This document shows, piece by piece, positions 1 through 7,973 of a stretch of DNA of 64,000 nt (position 1 is its first letter; each line of letters begins with the position of its first letter). The stretch is taken from contig NZ_BAABBI010000004.1 in assembly GCF_039537875.1 (NCBI RefSeq), positions 1 through 64,000 on the forward strand. Direction: 5' to 3'. The stretch is from Corallibacter vietnamensis. Lineage in GTDB: Bacteria; Bacteroidota; Bacteroidia; Flavobacteriales; Flavobacteriaceae. The notes below the pieces were generated by a model. The model was not told where the DNA came from. It saw nothing but the letters and a program-made list of their open reading frames with translations, and made no database searches. A program made the position numbers and the translations under genes.

Positions 1-253
1 GCATTGGGCTTTCTTCTACATAATTATGCGATTCTCTTGACAGGAAAACCGAAAGCTTTAGAGAGTAATTACCTGTGTTTTCAAAACAGTAAAAATAGTC
101 TGCTGTTACTAAATGGGTTTTACTCCATTTTATAAGCTCGTGATAACCGCTTTCATCATTAGAGAACACTGCATGTTGCTTACTGTGATAGATAGTTGCA
201 TCTAGGGTGTTTTTTGATACATCAATACCTATTACTTCTTTTACTTTTTTCAT
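1..253 (-). CDS. IS110-family transposase, N-terminal part (cut by window edge)
   Basis: The first 84 residues of a DEDD-type recombinase can be read; the rest lies beyond base 1. The protein begins MKKVKEVIGIDVSKNTLDAT, where the Asp of GIDVSK is the first catalytic acid of the RuvC-like fold. Near residue 66 a FENTG segment supplies the expected Glu, and the visible part ends in a VEESPM stretch typical of the family. IS110-type enzymes move DNA as a circular intermediate and are guided by a bridge RNA. The ATG at 251-253 is the only reasonable start. Family assignment is secure; whether the copy is intact cannot be seen. Confidence 0.9.
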   Translation of the reverse strand, partial: MKKVKEVIGIDVSKNTLDATIYHSKQHAVFSNDESGYHELIKWSKTHLVTADYFYCFENTGNYSLKLSVFLSRESHNYVEESPM

Positions 254-392
254 ATATTTAAAAAATTAATGTTTATTGATGGTTTGCAACTATATCCTTT
301 AATGAGCCTTATGGGCTAGGTATTCCAAGTAGTTCAACAAAGCATCGTACAAGAGACAGAGAGGACTAACACGTGTAAGAGGTAATCCCTAG
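254..392 (-). ncRNA. Candidate bridge RNA region of the IS110 element
   Basis: In the IS110 subgroup a structured guide RNA is encoded between the element end and the recombinase start. This 139-bp noncoding stretch has that position and strand. It has no open frame and contains short self-complementary pieces such as AGCC-TTATG-GGCT near 305-318 and ACACGTGT near 370-377. I could not identify the target-binding and donor-binding loops, so the call rests on position and established knowledge of the family. Confidence 0.35.
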
Positions 393-460
393 AGACCGTT
401 ATAGTTCTCCTCTCTTCTCTTGATAAATTTAATAACATCAAAGTAAAGGAGACCGTTGTG
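393..460 (+). repeat. 68-bp direct repeat, copy 1 (next to IS110)
   Basis: This block matches 7892-7959 with a single difference (G/A near its end). It starts AGACCGTTATAG and ends GGAGACCGTTGTG, so a GAGACCGTT-type sequence flanks it on both sides. A TTGAT/ATCAA and CTCC/GGAG inverted pair could fold it into a hairpin. The end resembles the right end of the long accessory-region repeats (AGACCGTTGT), so it is probably a variant right half of that repeat. Confidence 0.8.
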
Positions 461-515
461 GTTAATTTTGACCATACCAACAAACATTTTTTTTAACTTT
501 AAGCAACGGTAAACC

Positions 516-2084
516 ATGAAACAAAAACGACTGACAAACTATCTAAAACTAGGAATTCTGCTCTTTGGTTTTTCCTTATTATCTAACAGTTGTCAAAAAG
601 ACGACGGCCAATTCCAAACAACAAAAGAAATACAAACTGACTCTAATATTAAGATTTCTACTTTAAGAACAACTGAAATTGAACAAAATAAACGTTTAAT
701 TAATAAAATTAGCAAACTTAAAACAGACATTAAAGCCAAAAGCAGTAATTCATCAAACAATCGTGATGTATATAATTCAGAATATGACTTTACCATAAAT
801 ACAGATTATGCTAAACATATTGATAATGGTATAAACCACACATATACATTTCCTATTTACAGAGCACAAGATAATGGCTTACTAGAAAATTTACTTTTGG
901 TAGAACAAAATGATGATACGTTTAAAGCATACATTGTTCAATACGAATTTACAGAAGCAGAAATAACTGCTATAAATTTTAAAGAAAAAATTAATCTTGA
1001 AAACAAAGTAACTTTTATTGAAATTGATGATAATGGATTATCTGATGATATTTTTGGAAAGTACTATTACAACGGAAACTGCTACGAGGACAACTATGTT
1101 TATCAACAAGCAAGCAATTGCACCGCTGGAGGAAATCACTCTTTTTCAGATGGTGCGTATAGCGAAGATAATCCTAGTGGTTGTAAAGCTTGGGGAACCA
1201 TAAATATGGCAACAACAGGTGGCTATGTAAACATACCAACATTGGTACCCTGTGATGGAGGTGGTGGAAGCCCTAGTAATGGAGGAAACCCACCAGATTA
1301 CAATCCTACAAACCCTAACAATAACCCTCACGGTGGCGGAGGCTCTGGAAACCCAACTACTCCTATTACTTGTAAAAGATGTCCAGAATTGGATACAGAT
1401 CCTGTTGGTACAACTCAAGATGAGTGTGATAAAATAACACAGCTTTTTCAAGATTATCCTACTTTAGTTGCTGCACTTCAAACAAATAAAGGACAGACGG
1501 ACCTATTACAAGAACGTGGTGTTTATGTAGTAAACACAGCTACTATTCCACAAAACCCTCCAATTGGTCAGAATGGACAAGTAGAATTGGATGCTCCAAA
1601 TGGACAATATATTTGTTTTTCACATACCCATAATAGTCCCGCCAACACAACTTACTCTGTCCCATCTTGGGGTGATTTTGTTGATGCCATAGTACCTTTG
1701 GTCAAATCTAATAAGTTAGACGAGACTAGATTTGTAGGTTTTCTTTTTACAGCAGATGGAACAAGCTATGCCTATACAATTAATAACATTACTGCATTTA
1801 ATCAATTTTGGTCTCTTCCTGGAGAACCTGAATTTAGTATGGAACAATTAAACAAAAGGATAAAGCTAATGAAAGATTATTATGCGCCAAATGATCCAAG
1901 TGCGCAACCTTTAATACAAGAAAATAGTAACGATAATATAACAGACCTAAAACATTTTTTAGATTTTATTAATGATAATAATATGGGAGTTACTTTTTTT
2001 GAGGAAAGCAATAACTTCACAACATTTGAACAACTAACACATAATAAAACAACTAATATGGTAGATAATACGCCATGTAACTAA
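516..2084 (+). CDS. Large lipoprotein with JAMM-like C-terminal domain
   Basis: The 522-residue protein has a lipoprotein signal ending in LLSNSC (Cys26), so it should be exported and membrane-anchored. A Gly/Asn/Pro-rich linker at about residues 247-285 separates an N-terminal domain of unknown type from a C-terminal domain. That domain contains H370-T-H372 followed by S384-W-G-D387, which matches the HxH-x(n)-S-xx-D zinc signature of JAB/JAMM peptidases with an 11-residue spacer. A deubiquitinase-like or peptidase role is only an inference. The next gene starts two bases after the stop, so they are likely co-transcribed. It lies just downstream of a repeat end and an IS element. Confidence 0.75.
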   Translation: MKQKRLTNYLKLGILLFGFSLLSNSCQKDDGQFQTTKEIQTDSNIKISTLRTTEIEQNKRLINKISKLKTDIKAKSSNSSNNRDVYNSEYDFTINTDYAKHIDNGINHTYTFPIYRAQDNGLLENLLLVEQNDDTFKAYIVQYEFTEAEITAINFKEKINLENKVTFIEIDDNGLSDDIFGKYYYNGNCYEDNYVYQQASNCTAGGNHSFSDGAYSEDNPSGCKAWGTINMATTGGYVNIPTLVPCDGGGGSPSNGGNPPDYNPTNPNNNPHGGGGSGNPTTPITCKRCPELDTDPVGTTQDECDKITQLFQDYPTLVAALQTNKGQTDLLQERGVYVVNTATIPQNPPIGQNGQVELDAPNGQYICFSHTHNSPANTTYSVPSWGDFVDAIVPLVKSNKLDETRFVGFLFTADGTSYAYTINNITAFNQFWSLPGEPEFSMEQLNKRIKLMKDYYAPNDPSAQPLIQENSNDNITDLKHFLDFINDNNMGVTFFEESNNFTTFEQLTHNKTTNMVDNTPCN

Positions 2085-2086
2085 AT

Positions 2087-2647
2087 ATGAAAATTATGAA
2101 AACATTTATAATAACAATGCTGATAGCACTATCTTTTTTTAATTGTAAGGCACAAACTGTAAATTTAAGTACATATAACCCAAGCGCAAATGATAAGTCT
2201 GGAAAATATTATAAAGATATTGATGGAAATTTTGACCCATTTTTAGGTGTTTGGAAAAATACAACAGGCTCAACAACTTTTAAAGTTGAATTATTTAAAG
2301 AAGTTATACCTCAAGGTGACTCTCCATTTGATTATTCTTACGATACTATCCAAGGAAAATATTATTTAATAGAAAATGAAGGTTTAATAGATGAAAATAT
2401 TATCTGTATTGGAGAAAATATGGTTAAAGTAGGATATGTTATCATAGCAAAAAGTAATGATGGAGTATCAATGAATGGAGTAATATACGACACTTGTATT
2501 CCAGATGATCTAAATTCAACATTTGGGGAACTAAAAATGGATATTACAGCTACAAATACAGCACATTGGACTATTACAAGAAAAGGCATGAAATTGGTAG
2601 GAATGAATTATGTTATACCAACAAATATTATTTTAACTAAACAATAA
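2087..2647 (+). CDS. Secreted DUF6705-like protein
   Basis: The 186-residue protein has an N-terminal signal (MKIMKTFIITMLIALSFFNC then KAQ) and no other membrane segment. The core contains the pattern FLGVWKNTTGSTTFKVELFKE and a second half rich in beta strands, which I associate with the DUF6705 family of flavobacterial secreted proteins; that identification is from memory. Function is unknown. It begins two bases after the upstream lipoprotein stop and is followed by a divergent repeat unit, so the two genes look like one cassette. Confidence 0.7.
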   Translation: MKIMKTFIITMLIALSFFNCKAQTVNLSTYNPSANDKSGKYYKDIDGNFDPFLGVWKNTTGSTTFKVELFKEVIPQGDSPFDYSYDTIQGKYYLIENEGLIDENIICIGENMVKVGYVIIAKSNDGVSMNGVIYDTCIPDDLNSTFGELKMDITATNTAHWTITRKGMKLVGMNYVIPTNIILTKQ

Positions 2648-2654
2648 AAAAACT

Positions 2655-2795
2655 AACCACAACAAAGTACTGTGGTAAAAAACAGCGGTTAAGGGCTAAA
2701 CAAAAAGTTTGGTTCTTTTCTGCTATCTTTGTATTCTAAACCGAAAGTTAACACATATAAATCTACTACTTTTCATATACAAGACCGTTACCACA
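2655..2795 (+). repeat. Divergent long repeat unit R1
   Basis: It starts with CACAACAAAGTACTGTGGTAAAA, shared with the left ends at 3360 and 6924, and ends with ATACAAGACCGTTACC, resembling the usual right end AGACCGTTGT. The central part has diverged and lacks the CAGTTCGCACTTCGTGC arm. It separates the 516-2647 gene pair from the next gene. Confidence 0.55.
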
Positions 2796-2805
2796 CATTT
2801 GAGAA

Positions 2806-3333
2806 ATGACGCAAAAACAACGAAAAATCTTCTATCCAACAATATTCTTTCTTGGTGCGATTTTAATGATTTTCCAAATAAAAATATATCGGAATACAAT
2901 AATTGATTTGATAATTCCAATTGGGATTATAATGGTAATCGGAATTATAGCCTTCATTCTTGATTTTAAAAACTATAAAAAAACTTATGCCTATAGTGGA
3001 ATTGGACTTTATCTATATTCGATTATGCATTATATAATCGGATTTGGATTTATTGTTTGTTCAATCTTTATGCTAACTAATTATTACTTTGCTGACCAAA
3101 ATGTAAAAACAGAATCTTATAAAATTATTGACAGAACTTGGCTTCCTGAAAGAGTTGGAAAAACAGGTTCTGAAAAACAACCAGTTTTCACAATAAAATA
3201 TAAAGGAAAAAGAAAAGAATTAGTTTTCTATTCTCAATTCTATGAGAAAATGAATTCATATAACACTGTTGAATTTGAAACACGTAAAGGTTTTTTCGGA
3301 TTTGACATTTTAGAAAATAAAAAACTGAATTAA
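2806..3333 (+). CDS. Small integral membrane protein of unknown function
   Basis: The 175-residue protein has three likely membrane segments (about residues 9-27, 33-51 and 64-87) followed by a soluble C-terminal domain of about 80 residues rich in strands (YKIIDRTWLPERVGK, FTIKYKGKRKELVFYSQFY). The layout resembles DUF3592-type membrane proteins, but I do not recognise it firmly. It stands alone between two repeat units, starting about 20 bases after the right end of R1, so its promoter would have to lie within the repeat. Confidence 0.65.
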   Translation: MTQKQRKIFYPTIFFLGAILMIFQIKIYRNTIIDLIIPIGIIMVIGIIAFILDFKNYKKTYAYSGIGLYLYSIMHYIIGFGFIVCSIFMLTNYYFADQNVKTESYKIIDRTWLPERVGKTGSEKQPVFTIKYKGKRKELVFYSQFYEKMNSYNTVEFETRKGFFGFDILENKKLN

Positions 3334-3358
3334 AAACAACAACGTAATAAAAACGTGT

Positions 3359-3600
3359 GGTAACAAAGTACTGTGGTAAAAAACAAGTAAAAATCTATTA
3401 ATTTTTCGCTAAAGTACTTTTATAAGCATCATCATATATCAATCCTGATTTTGCTAATGAGAGCCTACTTACAAAAATTTACTAACGTACAGTTCGCACT
3501 TCGTGCTTGTGTCTCGCGGAATATTCTATTGGGTTTTTATTTGCTAATTTAGTTGCTGAAACACGCAACGAAATCATACACAAACACCTTGTAAACAATT
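3359..3600 (+). repeat. Long palindromic repeat unit R2 (long form)
   Basis: This roughly 240-bp unit begins TAACAAAGTACTGTGG and contains TTATAAGCATCATCATATAT, ACGTACAGTTCGCACTTCGT and ACACGCAACGAAATCATACA. It ends CACCTTGTAAAC. It fills most of the 316-bp gap between genes. The same long form recurs at 6921 and, inverted, at 61517 and 63451. Confidence 0.9.
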
Positions 3601-3649
3601 AAACGGAACAGTTCTTGAAAACAAGATATTGATTATAAATTAAGATATT

Positions 3650-4155
3650 ATGAAAAACTTCCTATTTATTTTAACTACTCTAATTTTATTAAGTTGTGGT
3701 AACAAAACGAATAAAGAAAATCATTCCATTATCGGAATGAAATTTCAAAAGTTCAATGAAATAGAAAGAATTTCAGATTATACAAAAATAAGTGATACTA
3801 CCATTTACGGAAATAACTCGGAACCAAAACACGGAATTCTTCATTTAAGAGACAAAAAAAACAACCTGATTATTTTAAAAGCATAACTCTTGACTCTAAA
3901 AAAGAAAATAGATTATTTAAAATATTGGATACTTTAATAATACCAAATTTGAATAAACCTGAATTAATCACAATTGGATATTGTCAAATAAATCAAAATA
4001 ATGACGAAAATCTTATCGCAATTGTTGACAAAACCGATAGCTTAAAAATTCAAAATATTAGAAAAGTCTGGACTGCAAATACAATAACTAATAAAATAGA
4101 AGCTGTAAATAACCTAAACGGAATTAATTGTTTCAATGAATGGTTTTCGGAATAA
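3650..4155 (+). pseudogene. Lipoprotein gene split by a frameshift in an A8 tract
   Basis: Reading starts with a lipoprotein signal (MKNFLFILTTLILLSC) and runs to a stop at 3886. One frame over, from the A8 run at 3854-3861, the sequence continues as KKQPDYFKSITLDSKKENRL through to 4155 without interruption. One extra A, or a -1 slip on the ribosome, joins the two into a protein of about 168 residues. The second part has no credible start of its own. The function is unknown. A sequencing error, a recent mutation and programmed slippage are all possible. Confidence 0.65.
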
Positions 4156-4162
4156 TAACTGT

Positions 4163-4370
4163 TTACAACACCGGCTATAGTTCATTGCTTCTGACTTTCC
4201 TCTCGGAAAGTCCTCGCAAATTTGCTATCATCGGTTTACGGCGGAAAATTTACTAACGTACAGTTCGCACTTCGTGCTCGTGTCTCGCGGAATATTCTAT
4301 TCGGTTTTTATTTACTAAATTACGTGCTTAAACCACGCAACGAAATCATACACAAACACGTTGTAAAACA
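4163..4370 (+). repeat. Long palindromic repeat unit R3
   Basis: It begins TTACAACACCGGCTATAG and ends AACACGTTGTAAAACA, so the outer ends are inverted (ACAAC/GTTGT). Inside are GACTTTCCTCTCGGAAAGTC, a small perfect hairpin, and the family arm ACAGTTCGCACTTCGTGCTC. Together with flanks it fills the 304-bp gap between genes. Short open frames across it are not genes. Confidence 0.9.
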
Positions 4371-4459
4371 TTTACGGAAAAGAGTAAATTACGGAAAACC
4401 TTAATATAATTAATTATTAAAACTCGAACTTCGTAAATTAAAAATGTAAAATCGTTCAA

Positions 4460-4687
4460 ATGAAAAAATCAATATTACTTTTAATTGGAATAATTACTTT
4501 TTCCTGTTCATCTGATGATGATGAAGGATGTAAGTGCGAAGGTAAATTCACGAGAGCTAATAATAATGGAACATATTTTTATGTTAATGGTGTTGATTGT
4601 GATACTGGACAACCTGCTTTAGACCAACAAAACTCTGGAGAAATCGGACAAACAAACCCAGCTTTTTATGTTGGTTGTAATGATTAA
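4460..4687 (+). CDS. Small surface lipoprotein
   Basis: The 75-residue protein has a lipoprotein signal ending ITFSC (Cys16), followed by SSDDDEG. An acidic run just after the lipid-bearing Cys is the known surface-export signal of Bacteroidota lipoproteins. The mature part has four more cysteines (CKCEG, VDCDTG, VGCND), suggesting disulphides. It is first of three closely spaced genes (gaps of 5 and 10 bases). No function can be assigned. Confidence 0.7.
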   Translation: MKKSILLLIGIITFSCSSDDDEGCKCEGKFTRANNNGTYFYVNGVDCDTGQPALDQQNSGEIGQTNPAFYVGCND

Positions 4688-4692
4688 ACATT

Positions 4693-5076
4693 ATGTGGGT
4701 AAACGGATTTATTAAATGGAAAACTAATGACTTAATTCCTCATAAGTTTCTTTTCAAATATGGAAAAATTCAAGAAGTGGAAAATGAAAATTTTAAAGGA
4801 ATCCAAGCTTTTACAAATAATTCAAAATTAGCTGATGATATTAAGATATTTAAAACCTATAAAAGAGACATTACAAATAATCATTCAAAATACTTTATTA
4901 AAAAATCAATAGACAAAGAAGTATTTTTAATATTTTTAAAACTAAACACTGTTCAATATTGGCGCTTAAAATGGCAAATGAAAGAATGGTTAATTCAGTC
5001 TAAAGATTTTAAATTGGAAATTCTAAAATATTTAACAACTGCATTAATTGCTTATCTAATAGGTAAGTTTTTATAA
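4693..5076 (+). CDS. Unknown 127-residue protein with C-terminal membrane tail
   Basis: This is a Lys-rich, probably cytoplasmic protein whose last 20 residues (KYLTTALIAYLIGKFL) form a hydrophobic tail, so it may be tail-anchored. It begins five bases after the upstream stop and ends ten bases before the next start, which supports translation as part of a three-gene unit. I recognise no family. The tail and spacing are seen; the rest is open. Confidence 0.55.
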   Translation: MWVNGFIKWKTNDLIPHKFLFKYGKIQEVENENFKGIQAFTNNSKLADDIKIFKTYKRDITNNHSKYFIKKSIDKEVFLIFLKLNTVQYWRLKWQMKEWLIQSKDFKLEILKYLTTALIAYLIGKFL

Positions 5077-5086
5077 AAGATAAAAA

Positions 5087-5803
5087 ATGAGACACATAAA
5101 AAAACTAACTATACTGTTAATATTAATACTTAATTCTTGCTCTAACAATGATGATTCTGAATCTGAATTAACCGGTCCAATAAGACTTAAAAGTGTTGTG
5201 ATAACCTCAACTGATATGAACAATTCTGTAAATGTAAGAACAAGAAACTTCTTTTATAATACAGATGGAAAATTAGACAAAATTGAAACAATTGATAACT
5301 CTCAAAACATATCATATATTAATTACAATTACAGCAACGGAAAGTTAACTTCTTTGACTCGTACAGACGGCTCATTTATTGAAACTTACTCATATACTAA
5401 TGAGTTAATCACTTCAAGTGACACATACAATTCAAGTGGAAATATTGCATTTACTAAAGTATATGAATATGATTCAAATGGTCGTGTTACTCAAAGTGAC
5501 ACAGGTGTTGGTAGTCCGATACTTTTCACATACTCTGGAAACAATGTAATTACAATTGGCTCTGAATTTGGAACTACTTTTTATTATGAATATGACACAA
5601 AAGAAAATCCAGATAAGACTGTCTATCCAATAGAATTACAAAAAATAGATTTAATTGGTAGTAATAATGTAATTACTATAAGTAATTCAAGTAGCAGTAG
5701 TACATCAAATACAACATATAATTATAATTCTCTTAACTATCCGACAACATCAAATACCAATAATGGAAGTGTCGTCGTTGATTATGAATATGAGGAATAT
5801 TAA
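5087..5803 (+). CDS. Surface lipoprotein with YD-like repeats
   Basis: The 238-residue protein has a lipoprotein signal ending LILNSC followed by SNNDDSESE, an acidic surface-export signal. The mature part shows repeated motifs such as FFYNTDGKLDKIET, YNYSNGKLTSL, YEYDSNGRVTQ and YYEYDTKENP, spaced about 20-40 residues. These resemble the YD/RHS-type beta repeats found in DUF4595-like lipoproteins of Bacteroidota. It probably lies at the outer surface. It is the last gene of a three-gene group bounded by repeat units. Confidence 0.7.
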   Translation: MRHIKKLTILLILILNSCSNNDDSESELTGPIRLKSVVITSTDMNNSVNVRTRNFFYNTDGKLDKIETIDNSQNISYINYNYSNGKLTSLTRTDGSFIETYSYTNELITSSDTYNSSGNIAFTKVYEYDSNGRVTQSDTGVGSPILFTYSGNNVITIGSEFGTTFYYEYDTKENPDKTVYPIELQKIDLIGSNNVITISNSSSSSTSNTTYNYNSLNYPTTSNTNNGSVVVDYEYEEY

Positions 5804-5846
5804 TTAAACCCTTAAATTAAGAGAAATGAATAAATAAAAAACGTTT

Positions 5847-6035
5847 TACAACAATAGCTATAAGTAATTGCTTGTTCTCGCCTACTTCTGACACGAGCAC
5901 AAAGTGCGAACTGGCGAAGCAAAATTTACTAACGTACAGTTCGCACTTCGTACTCGTGTCTCGCGGATTTTCAGTTTGGTATGTACTTGCAAAAGTAACC
6001 GCTAAACCACGCAACTACTCATAGCCGGAGACGTG
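5847..6035 (+). repeat. Long palindromic repeat unit R4
   Basis: It begins TTACAACAATAGCTATAAG and ends CATAGCCGGAGACGTGAGG. It carries both inner arms: GACACGAGCACAAAGTGCGA near 5890 and ACAGTTCGCACTTCGTACTC near 5935, which pair as a hairpin around AATTTACTAACGT. It separates the three-gene group from the DUF5677 gene. Confidence 0.9.
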
Positions 6036-6047
6036 AGGCACAAACTA

Positions 6048-6926
6048 ATGAACAACCGAATATCAATTGAAAATACGCCAGAATTTATACTTCCGAAAAA
6101 AAATGAGGTATTAAGGATTAATGAAAATATAATTTCACAAATCGACTTATTGGAAGAATTAATTGATAGAAATGGAGATGTTAAAGTTCTAACAAAAGAG
6201 GATAGTGAAATCGACGGACAAGATTTTTATCACGATTTTGTTTATTTCGTGCTAACAAAAACTAGTAAAACTTTAAGAGCTTCTATTTTATTAGCTGAAA
6301 ATATCTTCCCTGAAGATTCTCAAATTTTATTACGTTCGGTGTATGAAAACTATTTGACATTAAGCCATCTTTCAAAAAATATGGGAGATTTAGATTTTTT
6401 TATGGGAAAAACTGTTGGACTTGCTGCTGGATTGCTTACTCATCCACTATCAAAGAACAATAAAATCCAAAGAAACAAAATTCTGAATCCTGAAACAGGA
6501 GAAATTAGTGAGTTTGGAATTTCTATAAGCAAAATGGCTGGAAATTTAAGTTCGCAAGAAGAAAAAGAAATTCATAAAGAACTTTATCCATATTTGTGTG
6601 AACTAACCCACTTAAATATGATTTCATCAGGCAACTATCGAAACAAAGATTGCACTGAATACACTTATGACTCTTACGATTCATATCACAATCCATATAT
6701 ATTTTTGCCATATGTATTGATAATATTTTGTGATTTTTTGACTTGCGAAATTGGAATGAATGATGAAAAAATGTCTAAAAAAATCTATAAGCAAAACAAG
6801 GTTACCAAATTAGAATATATAAAGTTTGTTTCAGATTTTGACTTTTACAAAGCAGAAACCAAACTGACTGAATTAATAGTTAATAGGCTTAAGGAAAAGA
6901 AAATCAGAAAAAAAGTCAGTGCCTAA
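6048..6926 (+). CDS. DUF5677-like protein
   Basis: The protein is 292 residues from the ATG at 6048. An in-frame GTG at 6033 lies inside the right end of the repeat and is less likely. It is soluble and helical, with the pattern ILLRSVYENYLTLSHLSKN followed later by YLCELTHLNMIS, which I associate with DUF5677. That family is widespread in accessory and defence-rich DNA, and its activity is unknown. The gene stands alone between two long repeats, consistent with a single-gene cassette. The stop overlaps the first bases of the next repeat. Confidence 0.7.
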   Translation: MNNRISIENTPEFILPKKNEVLRINENIISQIDLLEELIDRNGDVKVLTKEDSEIDGQDFYHDFVYFVLTKTSKTLRASILLAENIFPEDSQILLRSVYENYLTLSHLSKNMGDLDFFMGKTVGLAAGLLTHPLSKNNKIQRNKILNPETGEISEFGISISKMAGNLSSQEEKEIHKELYPYLCELTHLNMISSGNYRNKDCTEYTYDSYDSYHNPYIFLPYVLIIFCDFLTCEIGMNDEKMSKKIYKQNKVTKLEYIKFVSDFDFYKAETKLTELIVNRLKEKKIRKKVSA

Positions 6927-7148
6927 CAAAGTACTGTGGTAAAAAACAAGTAAAAATCTATTAATTTTTCGCTAAAGTACTTTTATAAGCATCATCATAT
7001 ATCAATCCTGATTTTGCTAATGAGAGCCTACTTACAAAAATTTACTAACGTATAGTTCGCACTTCGTGCTCGTGTCTATTCGGTTTTTATTTACTAAATT
7101 ACGTGCTTAAACCACGCAACGAAACCATAGCCAAGACCGTTGTAAAAC
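6921..7148 (+). repeat. Long palindromic repeat unit R5 (long form)
   Basis: It starts GCCTAACAAAGTACTGTGG and is nearly identical to R2 for about 150 bp. It carries the ACTTCGTGCTCGTGTC arm and ends CATAGCCAAGACCGTTGT. The first seven bases, GCCTAAC, fit the RYYYAAC form of an integron attC end, while the right end GTTGTAA does not fit GTTRRRY. Confidence 0.9.
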
Positions 7149-7166
7149 ATTTAACCCAAACCGATA

Positions 7167-7760
7167 ATGGGATTAGATTCAGTAGAATTAGTGATGTCAA
7201 TTGAGGACAAATTTGGAATACGAATTGAGAATTCTGAAGCGGAAAACATTTATACGGTTCAGGATTTCGCGGATATTGTTTTCAGCAGAATTTTAAAAAA
7301 CCCGACGGATAAATGTTTGAGTCAAATAGTATTTTATAAAATCAGAAAAGCGTTAAGGAGTTTGACTTCAGCCGAAAAGGAAATAAGACCTAATATGATG
7401 ATATCGGAATTGTTTTCACAATCGGAATTGAAAGAAAAGTGGAGTCAATTAAGAACGGAAGTTGGACTTGAATTACCTGATTTAGTAGGGTTGGATTTTA
7501 ATCCAGAATTAGGTACTCACGTCAAAATTTTCGGAATAAAAACTATCAAACGGACAACACCTGTTTCAAAAGGAACATTAAGACAATTGGTTGATTGGAC
7601 AATATCTTTAAACAGAGACAAACTAATTGACATTGAAAAAATATCAAGCAAATATGAAGTTGAGCGAATTATAATCGGGATTATAAACAAAAATATGGGA
7701 ATACCGATTAGCGAAATAAAAATGGAACACTCAATAACAAATGATTTAGGAATTGACTAA
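7167..7760 (+). CDS. Acyl-carrier-protein-like protein with split ACP halves
   Basis: The 197-residue protein starts MGLDSVELVMSIEDKFGI, which is the phosphopantetheine-site motif and second helix of an acyl carrier protein, with Ser5 as the attachment site. The first helix of the fold is missing. The C-terminus, KNMGIPISEIKMEHSITNDL then GID and stop, looks like the first half of another ACP, ending one residue before its Ser. The 110 residues between are not recognised. Either the gene was cut and permuted at the same ACP position, or this is a natural two-half family. It sits alone between two repeats. Confidence 0.65.
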   Translation: MGLDSVELVMSIEDKFGIRIENSEAENIYTVQDFADIVFSRILKNPTDKCLSQIVFYKIRKALRSLTSAEKEIRPNMMISELFSQSELKEKWSQLRTEVGLELPDLVGLDFNPELGTHVKIFGIKTIKRTTPVSKGTLRQLVDWTISLNRDKLIDIEKISSKYEVERIIIGIINKNMGIPISEIKMEHSITNDLGID

Positions 7761-7767
7761 AAAACGT

Positions 7768-7960
7768 TTACAACAATGGCTATAAGTAATGGCGCTGTTC
7801 TCTCCTATTTCTGATACGAGCAAAGCGAACTGGCGAAGCAATCCACTCGGAATTGCTAAGGCTAGTGCTTAACCAAAAATTATTAACTTGAAGACCGTTA
7901 TAGTTCTCCTCTCTTCTCTTGATAAATTTAATAACATCAAAGTAAAGGAGACCATTGTGC
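7768..7960 (+). repeat. Composite repeat unit R6 ending in the 68-bp block
   Basis: The left part is a usual unit: TTACAACAATGGCTATAAG, then ACGAGCAAAGCGAACTGGCG. After GTGCTTAACC the usual right arm is replaced by the 68-bp block at 7892-7959 that also occurs beside the IS110 element at 393-460. It ends GGAGACCATTGTG, 14 bases before the next gene. Confidence 0.85.
7892..7959 (+). repeat. 68-bp direct repeat, copy 2 (uninterrupted)
   Basis: It matches 393-460 at 67 of 68 positions. Here the block follows AATTATTAACTTGA rather than IS110 sequence, so it may show the undisturbed state of the site into which the IS110 at the window edge inserted. Confidence 0.85.
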
Positions 7961-7973
7961 TCAAATTGAGAAA

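Larger units (their letters stand above)
1..392 (-). mobile_element. IS110-family insertion sequence, one end
   Basis: The element comprises the recombinase start and about 140 bp of noncoding DNA upstream of it. The boundary near 392 is inferred by comparison: from 393 to 460 the sequence matches 7892-7959 with one mismatch, and to the left of that block the two places are unrelated. This makes 7892-7959 a likely copy of the uninterrupted target. No target duplication or inverted ends are visible, as expected for IS110. If the 68-bp block belongs to the element instead, the end would lie near 460. Confidence 0.6.

Noticed and set aside
4222..4404. Open frame starting MLSSVYGGKFTNVQFALRARVS
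   Set aside because: It lies wholly in repeat R3, and the same peptide appears upstream of the AraC gene at 8575 from repeat R7. It is a by-product of the repeat.
5817..6014. Minus-strand 65-residue frame
   Set aside because: It lies within repeat R4; its open state comes from the palindromic arms.
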